A stretch of 64,000 nucleotides of DNA from Methylobacterium sp. AMS5 (GTDB taxonomy: Bacteria > Pseudomonadota > Alphaproteobacteria > Rhizobiales > Beijerinckiaceae). Position numbers and translations under genes: made by a program. The stretch is taken from the NCBI RefSeq assembly GCF_001542815.1, contig NZ_CP006992.1, positions 5,089,501 to 5,153,500 of the forward strand. Reading direction: 5' to 3'. The notes under the pieces were generated by a model. The model ran no database searches and was not told the DNA's origin. It saw only the letters and a list, made by a program, of their open reading frames with translations. This document shows, in pieces, positions 35,488-45,705 of this stretch; positions within the stretch are counted from its first letter, which is position 1; each line of letters opens with the position of its first letter.

Positions 35488-36807
35488 TCAGGCCGGCTGA
35501 AGGCTGCCGAGCGTGCCCGACGGGGCCCGCAGGACGCGGCGTAGCAGCCCGGCGAGGACGAGGCAGACCAGCACTTCGCTCGTGATGGCCACGCCGAGCA
35601 GGCCCTCGACGCCGAACCCGCGCACCGCCGGGTAGACCAGGGCGAGGTTGACGGCCGCCGCCGCGGCCGTCGCGGCGAAGACCGCACCGGTCCGCTCCAG
35701 CGCGCGAAACGCGCAGATCTGCGCGAAGGACACGAGCGAGACCGGAAACAGCAGCGAGTACCACGCCACCACCCAGGCATAAGCCGCCATGTCCGGCCCG
35801 AACGCCGCCGCAAGCAGGCTTTTGCCGGTGAGCGCCAGCAGAGCCGTGAAGCTCAGGCCTCCGGCAAAGCCGATGGCGGCGGTGACGCCGATGACCGGCC
35901 GCAGACCGTGGAGGCCGCTTTGCGCCAGCGCCCGGCCCGCGATCGGCGGGACGATGTTCTCGAGGGCGTCGCGGATCAGGTTGAGAACCCCGAGGATGCT
36001 CTGCGCCGCGCGCAGCACGCCGATCAGCGTCACGCCGAGCAGGGCTCCGGCGACGAGCAGGCCGCCATAGCCGCTCAGCCACTGCATCAGCCCCGTGAGC
36101 ACCAGCCAGCGGCCGGAATGCCATTGCCGCCGGCTCGCCGCGCCGAACTCGCCCGCCCGCCACGCCAGCGGACCCCGGAACGGGATCGCGCAGAGGCAGG
36201 ACAGGGCGGCCGAGGCCGCGACGACCTCCAGGGCGCGGGTCGGCGAGAGCATCCCTGCCCGGCCGAGCAGGATCAGGCCGGCGAGCTTGATCCCCTGGTT
36301 GAGCGCATCGATCCCCAGAACGACCGGCGGCCGTCCGCGGGCGAACAGGTAGCGGCGGCAAAAGTCCTGGGCGAGGTGGGCGGCGCAGGCCGCGCCCGCC
36401 GCGAGCCCCAGCGCCCCGTCGCCGAAAGCCAGAGCGAGCCCGATCGCGACGGCCCCGCCGGCGAGCGTCAGGAAGGCGGCTTCGTGGACGAGGACGATGG
36501 CGTAATAGGCCGGCCGCGCCTCCTCGCCCAGGCCCGGCCCGATGCTGATCATCGGGCAGACGACGAGGCCGAGCTGCAGGCTGACGGTGAGCAGCACCGC
36601 GATCCAGGCGGTCGAGAACAGGCCGAAAGCCTCCAGGCCGAGCGCGTGCGCCAGCACGATGGTGGTGGCGAAGTTGCAGGCGCTCACCAGCGCCTGATCG
36701 GCCACCGAGAGCGCCGGTCCGGCCGCCCCTCGCGCAAGACCCCTTCGCCCGAGTACCGCGCGGCGGGCGCCGGCCAGGGCACGGAGGTCGCGCGGGAGGG
36801 CGGGCAT
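35488..36807 (-). CDS. Polysaccharide flippase, second copy (MOP superfamily)
   Basis: A 439-residue polytopic protein with about twelve hydrophobic segments starting near residue 32, a G-L-E-A-F-G-L motif in the first helix pair and FGPDMAAY before the later helices. It is a Wzx/MATE-like oligosaccharide transporter. It shares overall layout but little visible sequence with the flippase at 6757-8109, so the two are not a recent duplication. It is divergent from the polymerase-beta-helix gene with about 250 bases between them. Confidence 0.85.
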   Translation of the reverse strand: MPALPRDLRALAGARRAVLGRRGLARGAAGPALSVADQALVSACNFATTIVLAHALGLEAFGLFSTAWIAVLLTVSLQLGLVVCPMISIGPGLGEEARPAYYAIVLVHEAAFLTLAGGAVAIGLALAFGDGALGLAAGAACAAHLAQDFCRRYLFARGRPPVVLGIDALNQGIKLAGLILLGRAGMLSPTRALEVVAASAALSCLCAIPFRGPLAWRAGEFGAASRRQWHSGRWLVLTGLMQWLSGYGGLLVAGALLGVTLIGVLRAAQSILGVLNLIRDALENIVPPIAGRALAQSGLHGLRPVIGVTAAIGFAGGLSFTALLALTGKSLLAAAFGPDMAAYAWVVAWYSLLFPVSLVSFAQICAFRALERTGAVFAATAAAAAVNLALVYPAVRGFGVEGLLGVAITSEVLVCLVLAGLLRRVLRAPSGTLGSLQPA

Positions 36808-37059
36808 GCTGTGTCCGGGTGAGGGCGAGGTGATGGAAGAGGCGGCCGGAAGGAGGCCTTGGCGACCCTAGACGAGGCGGGCGCACGCACCACGCGGACA
36901 TCGGGAGAGGCGGCGGCGATTCCTCGATCGTTCGGGGTACGTCGGAAGTACGGGCCGGCGCGCTCCCGATGCGCCGCCGGCCTCGATTGTCAGGACGTGC
37001 GCCGCCCGCAAGACTTCGCCCCGATCGAACCGGTGGCGATTGTCGATGGGCGGGTGTTG

Positions 37060-39396
37060 ATGGCAGCGACGACGACCATCCATGCCCTGTCGCGGGAAAG
37101 CCGCCTCGCGGAGTTGTTCCTGGCGGCGCTCGGCATCGCGTTTGCCGGATACATGATCTTCGGCAAGAGCTTCGCCTATCTCGGCCTGCCGCCGCTCTAT
37201 GCCGGCGAATTGCTGTTCCTGCTGGGGCTGCTCGCCGCGCTGCGGGCGCGATCGGGCATCAACCTCGCGGCCGGGCTCGCCACCGCACCGGCACTCTGCC
37301 TCGCCGCGCTGATGGGCTGGGTGCTGCTGCGGACGCTCACCGGCTTGCGCGAGTACCGGGTCGATGCCCTGCGGGACGGCGCGGTCGCGCTCTACGGCGG
37401 CTACGCCTTCGTCCTGATCGCCCTCCTGCTCGACGATCCGCGCCGGCTCGGGAGCCTGCTGCGGATGTTCCGCTGGCTCGCGCGCATCGTGATCCCGATG
37501 GCGATCATCGCCTTCATCCTCGGCGACGTGCCGTTCTTCGCGGCGCGGGCGGGCGAACTCTCGGCCCATCTGACCGGTGCCTGCGTTCTGGCGCTGGTCG
37601 GCCTCGTCCGGGTCGGGCCGGGCTGGATCGCCTTCGTCGGCCTCGGCGCGTTGCTCGCCGCCGCGCAGAACCGCGGCTCCATGCTGGCGATCGCGGTGCC
37701 GGTCGGCCTCGCCCTTCTGGCGGTCGGGCAATGGAAGCGGATGGCCGCGACGCTGATCCTCGGCGCCGGCCTTCTGGGCGCTGCCGCCGCCCTCGATGTC
37801 GAGGTGGATCTGCCCAACAGCGACCGGCCGGTCAGCGCGGCGGCGGTGGTGAACAACATCGTCAGCATCGTCGCCCCGAGCAGCGGCGGCAACCTCGACG
37901 ATACCAAGCAGTGGCGGCTACGCTGGTGGAACACCATCGTCGGCTACACCGTGCACGGACCCTATTTCTGGACCGGCAAGGGCTTCGGGCCGAACCTGGC
38001 CGAGGCCGACGGCTACGTGGTCGGGCTGGAGAATGGCGGGCCGACCCTGCGCAGCCCGCACAGCATCCACATGACCTACCTCGCCCGCAGCGGCGTGCCC
38101 GGCCTCACCCTTTGGCTCCTCACCTGCGCCGTCTGGATGGCGGCGATGATCGCCGCCTTCTGGCGGGCGCGCCGGATGGGCGAGCGGAAATGGGAGGGCT
38201 TCTTCCTGTTCATCGCCTGCTACGTCGCCTCGATCGTCATCGATGCGAGCTTCGACGTCGCCCTGGAGGGGCCGATGCTGGCGATTCCGTTCTGGACGCT
38301 GATCGGCATCGGCATCGGCGCCGCGATGATCTTCCGGGCGCAGGCCGCCGCCTTCCGGTCCGACACGCCGTTCCGGCCCGGACGGGTACGGGGAATGTCC
38401 TTAAGCGCGCTGGCCGGTCTCGCGCTCCTCGCGCCTTGGCCCGCTGCGCCTGCCCGTGCCGAAGAGAGCCGCCGCACGGTCAGCGACCCGTCCGGCCCCT
38501 GCCTCGTGCTGCGCGACGTCTCCGACCGTACCATCGAGAACCTCGACCTCGGGCCGTGCGGCGGCGAGGGGGTGCGGATCGAGCGTTCGCGCAATGTGAC
38601 GATCCGCAATCTCACGATCCGCGACACCGGGGATGTCGGCATCTATGTCGAGGGGAGCGACGGGGTCACGATCGAGGAGAACCGGATCGACAACACCCTC
38701 TCGGGCATCCGCGCGCTCTCCTCCACCGGGGTCGAGGTTCGCTGCAACAGCGTGCGCAACGTCCGGGGTCCGATTCCGGCCGGTCAGTTCGTGCAGTTCG
38801 ACAAGGTGACGGGGCCCGGCAACGGCATCTCCTGCAACATCGGCGAGAACGAGCCCGGCCGCGGCGTGCCGGAGGATGCGATCAGCCTGTTCCAATCGCG
38901 CGGCGAGCCGGGACGGCCGATCCTGGTCAGCCGCAACCGCCTCGTCGGCGGCGGTCCGAGCCAGTCCGGCGGCGGGATCATGCTCGGCGACGGCGGCGGC
39001 GCCTACCTGGAAGCCCGCGACAACCTGCTGATCGATCCGGGCCAGTACGGGATCGCGGTGGCGAGCGGCAGCCACATGACGATCGTCGGCAACGTGGTGA
39101 TCGCCCGGCCGCAACTCTTCACCAATGTCGGCATCTCGGTCTGGAACCAGTACGCCGAGCCCTGCCACACGGTGACGGTGAGCGGGAACAGCGTCGATTG
39201 GCGCGCCCGCACCGGCCGGCCCAACCCGTGGTGGGACGCCAAGAACTGCGCCGGCACGCTCTGGTCCCTCAACCGGACGCTTCCCCTCGATCCGCAGCGC
39301 GAGATCGCGGCTCAAGTCCCCTGCGCCTGCCGGACGGCCGGGCGTAAAGCCGAATCCCCCGCCCTCCTCAAGACCCCGAAAGAAGCCACGCGATGA
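37060..39396 (+). CDS. Wzy/O-antigen-ligase-like polymerase fused to a right-handed beta-helix domain
   Basis: About 778 residues. The first 440 or so form a polytopic O-antigen ligase-like module with around ten membrane segments and the loop LRSPHSIHMTYLARSGVPG, where S-P-H-S carries the family His. Then a hydrophobic, signal-peptide-like segment (SLSALAGLALLAPWPAAPARA, DNA near 38395-38460) leads into about 300 residues of parallel beta-helix strands (VRIERSRNVTIRNLTIRDTG and similar). The frame is continuous: no stop separates the parts. The helix therefore should lie in the periplasm, tethered to the polymerase. Start 37060 (ATG) is preferred but GTG 37054 and upstream starts are possible. 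Its stop overlaps the next ATG (ATGA). Confidence 0.85.
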   Translation: MAATTTIHALSRESRLAELFLAALGIAFAGYMIFGKSFAYLGLPPLYAGELLFLLGLLAALRARSGINLAAGLATAPALCLAALMGWVLLRTLTGLREYRVDALRDGAVALYGGYAFVLIALLLDDPRRLGSLLRMFRWLARIVIPMAIIAFILGDVPFFAARAGELSAHLTGACVLALVGLVRVGPGWIAFVGLGALLAAAQNRGSMLAIAVPVGLALLAVGQWKRMAATLILGAGLLGAAAALDVEVDLPNSDRPVSAAAVVNNIVSIVAPSSGGNLDDTKQWRLRWWNTIVGYTVHGPYFWTGKGFGPNLAEADGYVVGLENGGPTLRSPHSIHMTYLARSGVPGLTLWLLTCAVWMAAMIAAFWRARRMGERKWEGFFLFIACYVASIVIDASFDVALEGPMLAIPFWTLIGIGIGAAMIFRAQAAAFRSDTPFRPGRVRGMSLSALAGLALLAPWPAAPARAEESRRTVSDPSGPCLVLRDVSDRTIENLDLGPCGGEGVRIERSRNVTIRNLTIRDTGDVGIYVEGSDGVTIEENRIDNTLSGIRALSSTGVEVRCNSVRNVRGPIPAGQFVQFDKVTGPGNGISCNIGENEPGRGVPEDAISLFQSRGEPGRPILVSRNRLVGGGPSQSGGGIMLGDGGGAYLEARDNLLIDPGQYGIAVASGSHMTIVGNVVIARPQLFTNVGISVWNQYAEPCHTVTVSGNSVDWRARTGRPNPWWDAKNCAGTLWSLNRTLPLDPQREIAAQVPCACRTAGRKAESPALLKTPKEATR

Positions 39397-40256
39397 TCGA
39401 CCCGGTGCAAGGCCCTGCTGTTACGGAGCGCCCCGACATCGTGGTGCTGGCGCTGGCACGCAATTGTGCGGGCACCCTCCCCGCCTTCCTGCGCTTCCTG
39501 TCCTCCTTGCGGGAAGCAGGGCTCGATTGCCGCGCCCTCGTCGGCGAAAACGATTCCCGTGACGGCACCGGGGCGCTGCTCTGGGCGGCGCAGGCGCGGG
39601 GCGAGCTCAGCCATGTCCCCACCGCCTTCATGGCCGACATCCGCGGCCGGCTGGCGCGGATGGCCCGGGGCCGCGAACACCTCAAGCGCGTGCTCGACGG
39701 TCAGGGACCGGCGCCCGCCTATGTCTGTGTCGTCGACATCGACAACGTCATGGCGCGCCCGCCCGAAGCGGGGGCGGTTCTGGCGGCGCTGGCCAAGCTG
39801 GAGCGGCCGGGCCTGTTCGCCGTCTCGGCGGCGTCGCAGCCGCATTATTACGATCTGCTCGCCTACGAGGACGAGGCGGTGAGCTACGAGTACCTTCTCG
39901 ACGACATCGCCCGCCACCGCCGCGGCGCGCTCGGCTATTACCGTTTCTTCTCCGACACGATCTACCCGGCGCAAAGCGCGCTGACGCGGGAGCGCGAGAC
40001 CACCTGCCTCTCGGCCTTCAACGGGCTGACGCTCTACCGCGGCGCGGATTACCGGCTCGGCTCCTATCTCGACGACGATTACGCACGCTGCGAGCACCTC
40101 ACCCTCAACCGCCGCATCGCCGCCGCCACGGGCCGGCGGATGCTGGTCGATCCGGGTCTCGTCCTGCGCACCCCCGGCGACCACGCCCAGCGCGGGTTTC
40201 TCTCGTTCTACGCGAGCCGGGTGCGGAAGATGGCGGTGGCACGGCTGCGGGGGTGA
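39393..40256 (+). CDS. Glycosyltransferase (GT-A-like), possibly capsule-associated
   Basis: A 287-residue protein with a nucleotide-sugar fold: [13 protein letters not shown] at the start, [13 protein letters not shown] (a GT-A-type beginning), and [13 protein letters not shown] near 114-126, where the D-x-D resembles the metal site of GT-A enzymes. Resemblance is to the CAP59/mannosyltransferase-like proteins as well as general GT-A folds. The start ATG overlaps the preceding stop as ATGA, so it is translationally coupled to the Wzy-beta-helix gene. It is followed by 150 bases before the convergent YgiQ gene. Substrate unknown. Confidence 0.8.
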   Translation: MIDPVQGPAVTERPDIVVLALARNCAGTLPAFLRFLSSLREAGLDCRALVGENDSRDGTGALLWAAQARGELSHVPTAFMADIRGRLARMARGREHLKRVLDGQGPAPAYVCVVDIDNVMARPPEAGAVLAALAKLERPGLFAVSAASQPHYYDLLAYEDEAVSYEYLLDDIARHRRGALGYYRFFSDTIYPAQSALTRERETTCLSAFNGLTLYRGADYRLGSYLDDDYARCEHLTLNRRIAAATGRRMLVDPGLVLRTPGDHAQRGFLSFYASRVRKMAVARLRG

Positions 40257-40409
40257 CGGGCGCCGCCGGTAGCGGCTCGGGAAGAGGCTTTTCCGGCCAA
40301 GCCCCCGCACCTTCGGCTGCCGCCTCGCCACGCTCCCCGGCGCAGGGCGAGCAGAATCAACGGTTCCCGAAAGCGATCGACCGGAAACCGTATCAGGCGC
40401 GTGAGGCCG

Positions 40410-42458
40410 TCATTTCCTGAACGGCACACCCTTCGTTGTGAAGCTCTGCCCACCACCCGCGCGGTACACGGGGCGCGGCTGGCCTCGCCCCTTGCCCGTG
40501 CCTGATCCTGTTCCTGGCGGCTGCGAGAACGGTACGAGCTGGTCCGGCCTCGGCCCGATGAGATCCGCGCGGCCCATCTCGCGCAGCGCCTCGCGAAGCA
40601 GGGGCCAGTTCTCGGGGTCGTGATAGCGCAGGAACGCCTTGTGCAGCCGCCGCTGCCGCAGGCCCTTGATCGCATCGACCGGCTCGCTGCCGCCGCGCCG
40701 CACGCCCTGCAGCGGGTTGATCTCGGTGTGATACATGGTCGTGGCCGTCGCCATGGGCGAGGGCAGGAAGGTCTGGACCTGGTCGGCGCGGTAGTCGTTC
40801 TTCTTGAGCCAGAGCGCGAGGTTCAGCATGTCCTCGTCGGTCGTGCCCGGATGCGCCGCGATGAAATACGGGATCAGGTAGTATTTCTTGCCGGCCTTCT
40901 TGGCGGCGGCGTCGAACATCTCCTTGAAGCGGTCGTAGGTGCCGATCCCCGGCTTCATCATCAGGTCGAGGGGGCCGCGCTCGGTGTGTTCGGGCGCGAT
41001 CTTGAGACGGCCGCCGACATGGTGGGTCACGAGCTCCTCGACGTATTCGGGGCTTCGGACCGCGAGGTCGTAGCGCACGCCGGAGGCGACCATCACCTTC
41101 TTGACGCCCTTCACCTCACGGACCTTGCGATAGAGCCGGATCAGGTCGTCGTGCGAAGTGTTCAGGTTGGGGCAGATGTCCGGGAAGACGCAGGACGGCA
41201 GCCGGCACGCCGCTTCGATCTTCGGGTCCTTGCAGGCCATCCGGTACATGTTCGCGGTCGGCCCGCCGACATCCGAGATCACGCCGGTGAAGCCCGGCGT
41301 CTTGTCGCGGATCCGCTCGATCTCGCGCAGGATCGAGCCCTCCGAGCGGTTCTGGATGACGCGGCCCTCGTGCTCGGTGATGGAGCAGAAGGTGCAGCCG
41401 CCGAAGCAGCCGCGCATGATCGTCACCGAGAACTTGATCATGTCCCAGGCGGGGATCTTCGCGTCGCCGTAGGACGGGTGGGGCGCACGCGCGTAGGGCA
41501 GGTCGTAGACCGCATCCATCTCGTCGCTGGTCAGCGGGATCGGCGGCGGGTTCAGCCACAGGTCGCGGTCGCCGTGGCGCTGGACGAGCGGGCGCGCGTT
41601 GCCGGGATTGGCCTCCCGGTGCAGCACCCGCGAGGCGCGGGCATAGGCCTCCTTGTCGTCCTTGACCTCGTCGTAGGCGGGGAGCCGGATCACGGTGTCG
41701 CCGGGCCGGCGCGCGGCGGCCTCGTCCGTCGAATCGAGATCGTCGGCGGGCAGCTCGGTGTAGTGCTCGGGCACGCGGCGGAACAGGGCGACGCCCCGGA
41801 CCGACTCGAGTTCGTGCGGCGCCTCGCCGGCTGCGAGGCGGTTCGCCACCTCGACCACGGCGCGCTCGGCATTGCCGTAGAGGAGCAGATCGGCTTTCGC
41901 GTCCGCCAGGATCGAGCGGCGCACCTTGTCGGACCAGTAATCGTAGTGGGCGATCCGGCGCAGCGAGGCCTCGATGCCGCCAAGCACGATCGGCACGTCC
42001 TTGTAGGCCTCACGGCAGCGCTGCGTGTAGACGATTGTTGAGCGGTCCGGGCGCTTCCCGCCTTCCCCGCCCGCCGTGTAGGCGTCGTCATGGCGCAGCC
42101 GGCGGTCCGCCGTGTAGCGGTTCACCATCGAATCGAGGTTGCCGCCGGTGACGCCGAAGAACAGACGCGGCTTGCCCAGGGCCTTGAACGGCTCCGCCGA
42201 CTGCCAGTCGGGCTGCGCGATGATGCCGACCCGGAACCCCTGCGCTTCGAGCAGCCGGCCGATGATCGCCATGCCGAAACTGGGATGATCCACATAGGCG
42301 TCACCGGTCACCAGCACGATGTCGCAGGCGTCCCACCCGAGCGCCGTCATCTCGGCGCGGCTCATCGGCAGGAACGGCGCAGCCTTTCCGGGGGGCGGTT
42401 TGCAGGCCAAGGGGGCCACGGGAGCTAAGGATCGCTCAGTTGAAGCTCGGAGTTCCAT
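40410..42458 (-). CDS. ygiQ: YgiQ-family radical SAM protein
   Basis: A 682-residue radical SAM protein of the YgiQ type. The N-terminal half resembles the family-specific domain ([14 protein letters not shown], then [19 protein letters not shown]). The iron-sulfur site CFGGCTFC places the three cysteines at 351, 355 and 358. The downstream SPEHTERG-like stretch reads APEHTERG. The basic, Gly-rich tail ([13 protein letters not shown]) is typical. The molecular role is unknown for the family. No operon partner is evident; MrpG ends 122 bases upstream on the same strand. Confidence 0.93.
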   Translation of the reverse strand: MELRASTERSLAPVAPLACKPPPGKAAPFLPMSRAEMTALGWDACDIVLVTGDAYVDHPSFGMAIIGRLLEAQGFRVGIIAQPDWQSAEPFKALGKPRLFFGVTGGNLDSMVNRYTADRRLRHDDAYTAGGEGGKRPDRSTIVYTQRCREAYKDVPIVLGGIEASLRRIAHYDYWSDKVRRSILADAKADLLLYGNAERAVVEVANRLAAGEAPHELESVRGVALFRRVPEHYTELPADDLDSTDEAAARRPGDTVIRLPAYDEVKDDKEAYARASRVLHREANPGNARPLVQRHGDRDLWLNPPPIPLTSDEMDAVYDLPYARAPHPSYGDAKIPAWDMIKFSVTIMRGCFGGCTFCSITEHEGRVIQNRSEGSILREIERIRDKTPGFTGVISDVGGPTANMYRMACKDPKIEAACRLPSCVFPDICPNLNTSHDDLIRLYRKVREVKGVKKVMVASGVRYDLAVRSPEYVEELVTHHVGGRLKIAPEHTERGPLDLMMKPGIGTYDRFKEMFDAAAKKAGKKYYLIPYFIAAHPGTTDEDMLNLALWLKKNDYRADQVQTFLPSPMATATTMYHTEINPLQGVRRGGSEPVDAIKGLRQRRLHKAFLRYHDPENWPLLREALREMGRADLIGPRPDQLVPFSQPPGTGSGTGKGRGQPRPVYRAGGGQSFTTKGVPFRK

Positions 42459-42580
42459 GGGGGCTATCCATAGGCCGCCAAGGCCGCGAGCTCAACGAAG
42501 GGCAAGCGGGCCATCCGTCGCCCCTCGATCCCGACCCACCGCGATGCCCGGGCTCGGCGTTGGCCCTCAAGCCAAAAGCA

Positions 42581-42922
42581 TCACGGCTCGGGCGGAGCCT
42601 TCGGGTTCTTCTCGGTGCGGTCGCGGTGAGCGGCGGCGCGGGCGAGCAGCAGCATCGTCACCGGCGTGGTGATGGTGATGAACAGGCCGATCAGCACGTC
42701 GCGCAGGACGATGTGGCCCTCGATCAGCGACAGCAGCAGCATCGAGCCGGCCAGGATCAGGAAGGCGCCGAGCGTGGCCCCGAGCGTCGGGGCGTGGACG
42801 CGCTCGTAGAAGGTCTTCAGGCGGATGAGCCCGAGCGCGCCGGTCAGCGAGAAGCCGGCGCCGCCGAGCGCCAGCGCCACGACGATCCAGGCCGCCCAGG
42901 CGGGCAGGTCGGCGCCGGTCAC
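42581..42922 (-). CDS. mrpG: Mrp Na+(K+)/H+ antiporter subunit G
   Basis: A 113-residue small membrane protein with three hydrophobic segments and the family block LGLIRLKTFYERVHAPTLGATLG. It is the last subunit of the Mrp complex. It starts with GTG at 42922, overlapping the mrpF stop as GTGA. The C-terminal tail is charged and Pro-rich. Confidence 0.93.
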   Translation of the reverse strand: MTGADLPAWAAWIVVALALGGAGFSLTGALGLIRLKTFYERVHAPTLGATLGAFLILAGSMLLLSLIEGHIVLRDVLIGLFITITTPVTMLLLARAAAHRDRTEKNPKAPPEP

Positions 42923-43203
42923 TGGATCACCTCGCCCTGCATCAGGAACTTCGCGAGCGCCACGGTGGCGGTGAAGCCGATCATGCCGAGAATCAGCGCG
43001 CCCTCGAAGTAGAGCCCGCTGCCGGTGCGCATGCCGTGGACGACGATCGCCAGCATGCCGTTGAGGTAGAGCGTGTCGAGGCCGAGGATGCGGTCCTGGG
43101 CGCGGGGGCCGCGCAGCATCCGCCACGCGGCCAGCGCCATCGCCAGCACCAGCATGCCTTGGGCGAGGCCGAGGCCCCAATCGAGGATGGTGGCGGCGCT
43201 CAC
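42919..43203 (-). CDS. mrpF: Mrp antiporter subunit F
   Basis: A 94-residue protein with three membrane segments and the family sequence RGPRAQDRILGLDTLYLNGM, whose conserved D-R-I is important for function in homologues. It starts with GTG at 43203, overlapping the mrpE stop, and its stop overlaps the mrpG start. Confidence 0.93.
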   Translation of the reverse strand: MSAATILDWGLGLAQGMLVLAMALAAWRMLRGPRAQDRILGLDTLYLNGMLAIVVHGMRTGSGLYFEGALILGMIGFTATVALAKFLMQGEVIQ

Positions 43204-43688
43204 GCGAAGATCTCCATCAGGGGGCGCTCGTAGCGGTCCTTGACGCGGCGGACCCAGCCCTCGCTGTCGGTGTCGTCGAGAAGGTGCATCAGCAGGCGCC
43301 CGGTATGGGAATCGTACTGGACCCAGAGGGTGCCGGGTGTGGCGGTCAGGATGATCGACAGCACCGACAGGCCGAACGGCGTCCGCATGTCGAGGGGGAT
43401 CGAGACGAAGCCCGTCCGCCGCTCAGCCCGATGCAGGCCGAGGATGATCCTGGCCACGTCGATGTTGGAGCGCAGCATATCGTAGAGGACGGTGAACAGC
43501 AGCCGCACGGCGAGACCGGGGCGGCGGACCCGCACCGGCCTCGGGCGCAGCGCCCGCATCACCGCCGGCACGACCAGCCCGACGAGGACCGCAAGCACGA
43601 CGTTGCCCGGTGTCGGCGGCGCGTTCAGCAGCAGCCACATCAGGATGAGGCCGGCGGAGAGGAAGGGGTGAGGCAGGAACGCGTTCAT
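43200..43688 (-). CDS. mrpE: Mrp antiporter subunit E
   Basis: A 162-residue membrane protein with N-terminal hydrophobic segments (LILMWLLLNAP) and a cytoplasmic C-terminal domain, matching MrpE (LTATPGTLWVQYD block). It begins at ATG 43688, overlapping the mrpD stop as ATGA, and overlaps mrpF downstream. It belongs to the membrane-assembly part of the complex. Confidence 0.92.
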   Translation of the reverse strand: MNAFLPHPFLSAGLILMWLLLNAPPTPGNVVLAVLVGLVVPAVMRALRPRPVRVRRPGLAVRLLFTVLYDMLRSNIDVARIILGLHRAERRTGFVSIPLDMRTPFGLSVLSIILTATPGTLWVQYDSHTGRLLMHLLDDTDSEGWVRRVKDRYERPLMEIFA

Positions 43689-45340
43689 GAGCGTGACCCC
43701 GCTGCACCCTTGCCCGCGCCGCCGTTGCCTGCGCCACTCCCGCCCGCTTCCCCTTTGCCCGAATCGAGGACGGCGCGGACGTAGTCCTGCGGCTGCGACA
43801 GCCAGCGCACGGTGGCCTCGCTGTAGGCGAGCGCCGGCCCGCCCCACAGCGCGAGCGCGATGCAGGCCGCGAGCAGGACGCTGAGACTTGCGAGTTCCGG
43901 CGTCCGCATCACCGGCGGCGGGTCGTCATGGGGCACCCACAGGCTGAAGATGCCGAGCCGCACCAGGGGGATCAGGGTGCCGAGGCTGGACAGCGTGAGC
44001 GCGGCGATCAGCCACCAGGCCGAGGCGGTCATGGTGTTCGAGGCCAGCCCCGAGAACATCGCCAGCTTGCCGACGAAGCCCGAGAGCGGCGGGATGCCGG
44101 CGAGCATCAGCGTGCAGAGCAGGAAGCCGCTGCCGAGGATCGCCACCGCGGCGGGGATCGCCCGGCCGACCTCGACGGCATCGGCATCGTCGAACGGATC
44201 GCGGTACTCGTCGGCGAAGACGGGCTGGGCGGCGTCCGCCGGGTCGCGGCCCCGCTGCAGGATCTCGGCCAGCAGGAACAGGGCGCCGGCCGCACAGGTC
44301 GAGCCGACGAGGTAGTAGAGCGCGCCGGAGAGCGCCGCCGCGCTGCCGGTGCCGAGTGCTGCGAGCACCGTGCCCGACGAGATCATCACCGCGTAGCCCG
44401 CCGCCCGCGTCAGATGGCGCGCGGCCAGGATGCCGAAGGTGCCGAAGGCGATGGTCGCGAGGCCGGTGACGAGGATCCAGCTCTGGCCGAACCCTGCCGA
44501 GCTGCCGTCCCCGAACAGGAGCAGGCTGAGGCGGATCACGACGTAGACGCCGACCTTGCTGAGGATCGCCAGGATCGCCGCCGCCGGGGCGGTGGCGGCG
44601 GAATAGGTGGTCGGCAGCCAGAAGCCGAGGGGCCAGGCGCTGCACTTGATGAGGAAGGCGATGCCGAGCACGGCGCAGCCGACCTCGAACAGGGCGGCCT
44701 CGGCCGGAGGGTTCGCGAGCCGCCGGGCGAGGTCGGCCATGTTGAGCGTGCCCATCGTGCCGTAGATCAGGCTGACGCCGATGAGGAAGAACAGCGAGGC
44801 GACGAGGTTCACGGCGATGTAGCCGAGACCCGCCCGGATGCGGGTCTCGCCCGAGCCGTGCAGGACGAGGCCGTAGGAGGCGGCCAGCATCACCTCGAAG
44901 AACACGAACAGGTTGAACACGTCACCGGTGAGGAAGGCGCCGTTCACCCCCATCAAGAGCAGCAGGAACAGGCCGTGGAAGCGTGGGCCCGCCCGGCCCC
45001 AGCGGGCGAAGGAGAAGACGAGGGCGGCAAGCCCCAGCACGCCGGTCAGCGTCAACATCACCGCCGAGAGCCGGTCGGCCACCAGCACGATGCCGTAGGG
45101 CGCCGCCCAGTTGCCGAGTCGGTAGACCTCCGGCGCCTCGGCCGCCCGGCCGACGAGGGCGAGGGCGATACCCAGCAGCACCAGCACCGTGGCGAGACTG
45201 ATCGCCGATTTCAGGCGGTGGCGCCGCTCGTCCATCAGGAACATGACACCGGCCGCGGCGATCGGCAGCACGATCGGCAGGACGACGAGATGATCGGACC
45301 ACAGGACCGCGCCGGGGCCGCTCAGGAGGGGCGCGTTCAT
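43685..45340 (-). CDS. mrpD: Mrp antiporter subunit D (NuoM/N-like)
   Basis: A 551-residue proton-conducting subunit with about 14 membrane segments. The transport core includes FFEVMLAASYGL with the conserved Glu, KCSAWPLGFWLP with the channel Lys, and LSKVGVYVVIRL. The C-terminus carries a low-complexity Gly/Ala-rich tail. It overlaps mrpC upstream by four bases (stop/start) and mrpE downstream. MrpA and MrpD are the two antiporter-like subunits homologous to complex I subunits. Confidence 0.94.
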   Translation of the reverse strand: MNAPLLSGPGAVLWSDHLVVLPIVLPIAAAGVMFLMDERRHRLKSAISLATVLVLLGIALALVGRAAEAPEVYRLGNWAAPYGIVLVADRLSAVMLTLTGVLGLAALVFSFARWGRAGPRFHGLFLLLLMGVNGAFLTGDVFNLFVFFEVMLAASYGLVLHGSGETRIRAGLGYIAVNLVASLFFLIGVSLIYGTMGTLNMADLARRLANPPAEAALFEVGCAVLGIAFLIKCSAWPLGFWLPTTYSAATAPAAAILAILSKVGVYVVIRLSLLLFGDGSSAGFGQSWILVTGLATIAFGTFGILAARHLTRAAGYAVMISSGTVLAALGTGSAAALSGALYYLVGSTCAAGALFLLAEILQRGRDPADAAQPVFADEYRDPFDDADAVEVGRAIPAAVAILGSGFLLCTLMLAGIPPLSGFVGKLAMFSGLASNTMTASAWWLIAALTLSSLGTLIPLVRLGIFSLWVPHDDPPPVMRTPELASLSVLLAACIALALWGGPALAYSEATVRWLSQPQDYVRAVLDSGKGEAGGSGAGNGGAGKGAAGSRS

Positions 45341-45705
45341 GGATGCGGGTTCTCCGGCGTGGGTTCGGCGTGATGCGGCTCCCGGCCGTCGACGTGATCG
45401 CTGCCGGTGATGCCGCGGGCCGCGAGCAGCACCACGAGGAAGAGGGCGGTGAGCGCGAAGCTGATCACCAGAGCGGTGAGCACCAGGGCCTGCGGTACCG
45501 GATCATCGACCGAGACGGTCTCGGGCCCGGCCCCGAGCACCGGCGGCGCGCCGACGGTGAGGCGGCCCATGGCGAAGATGAAGAGGTTGACGGCGTAGCT
45601 CAGCAGCGAGAGCCCGAGCGCCACCTGGAAGGTGCGCGGGCGCAGCAACAGCCACACGCCGGAGGCGGCGAAGATGCCGATTCCGGCCGACAGCACGATC
45701 TCCAT
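45337..45705 (-). CDS. mrpC: Mrp antiporter subunit C (NuoK-like)
   Basis: A 122-residue NuoK-like protein with three membrane segments (ALGLSLLSYAVNLFIFAMG, then PVPQALVLTALVISFA). Its ATG overlaps the mrpA stop by one base (TAATG), and its stop overlaps the mrpD start. Confidence 0.93.
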   Translation of the reverse strand: MEIVLSAGIGIFAASGVWLLLRPRTFQVALGLSLLSYAVNLFIFAMGRLTVGAPPVLGAGPETVSVDDPVPQALVLTALVISFALTALFLVVLLAARGITGSDHVDGREPHHAEPTPENPHP

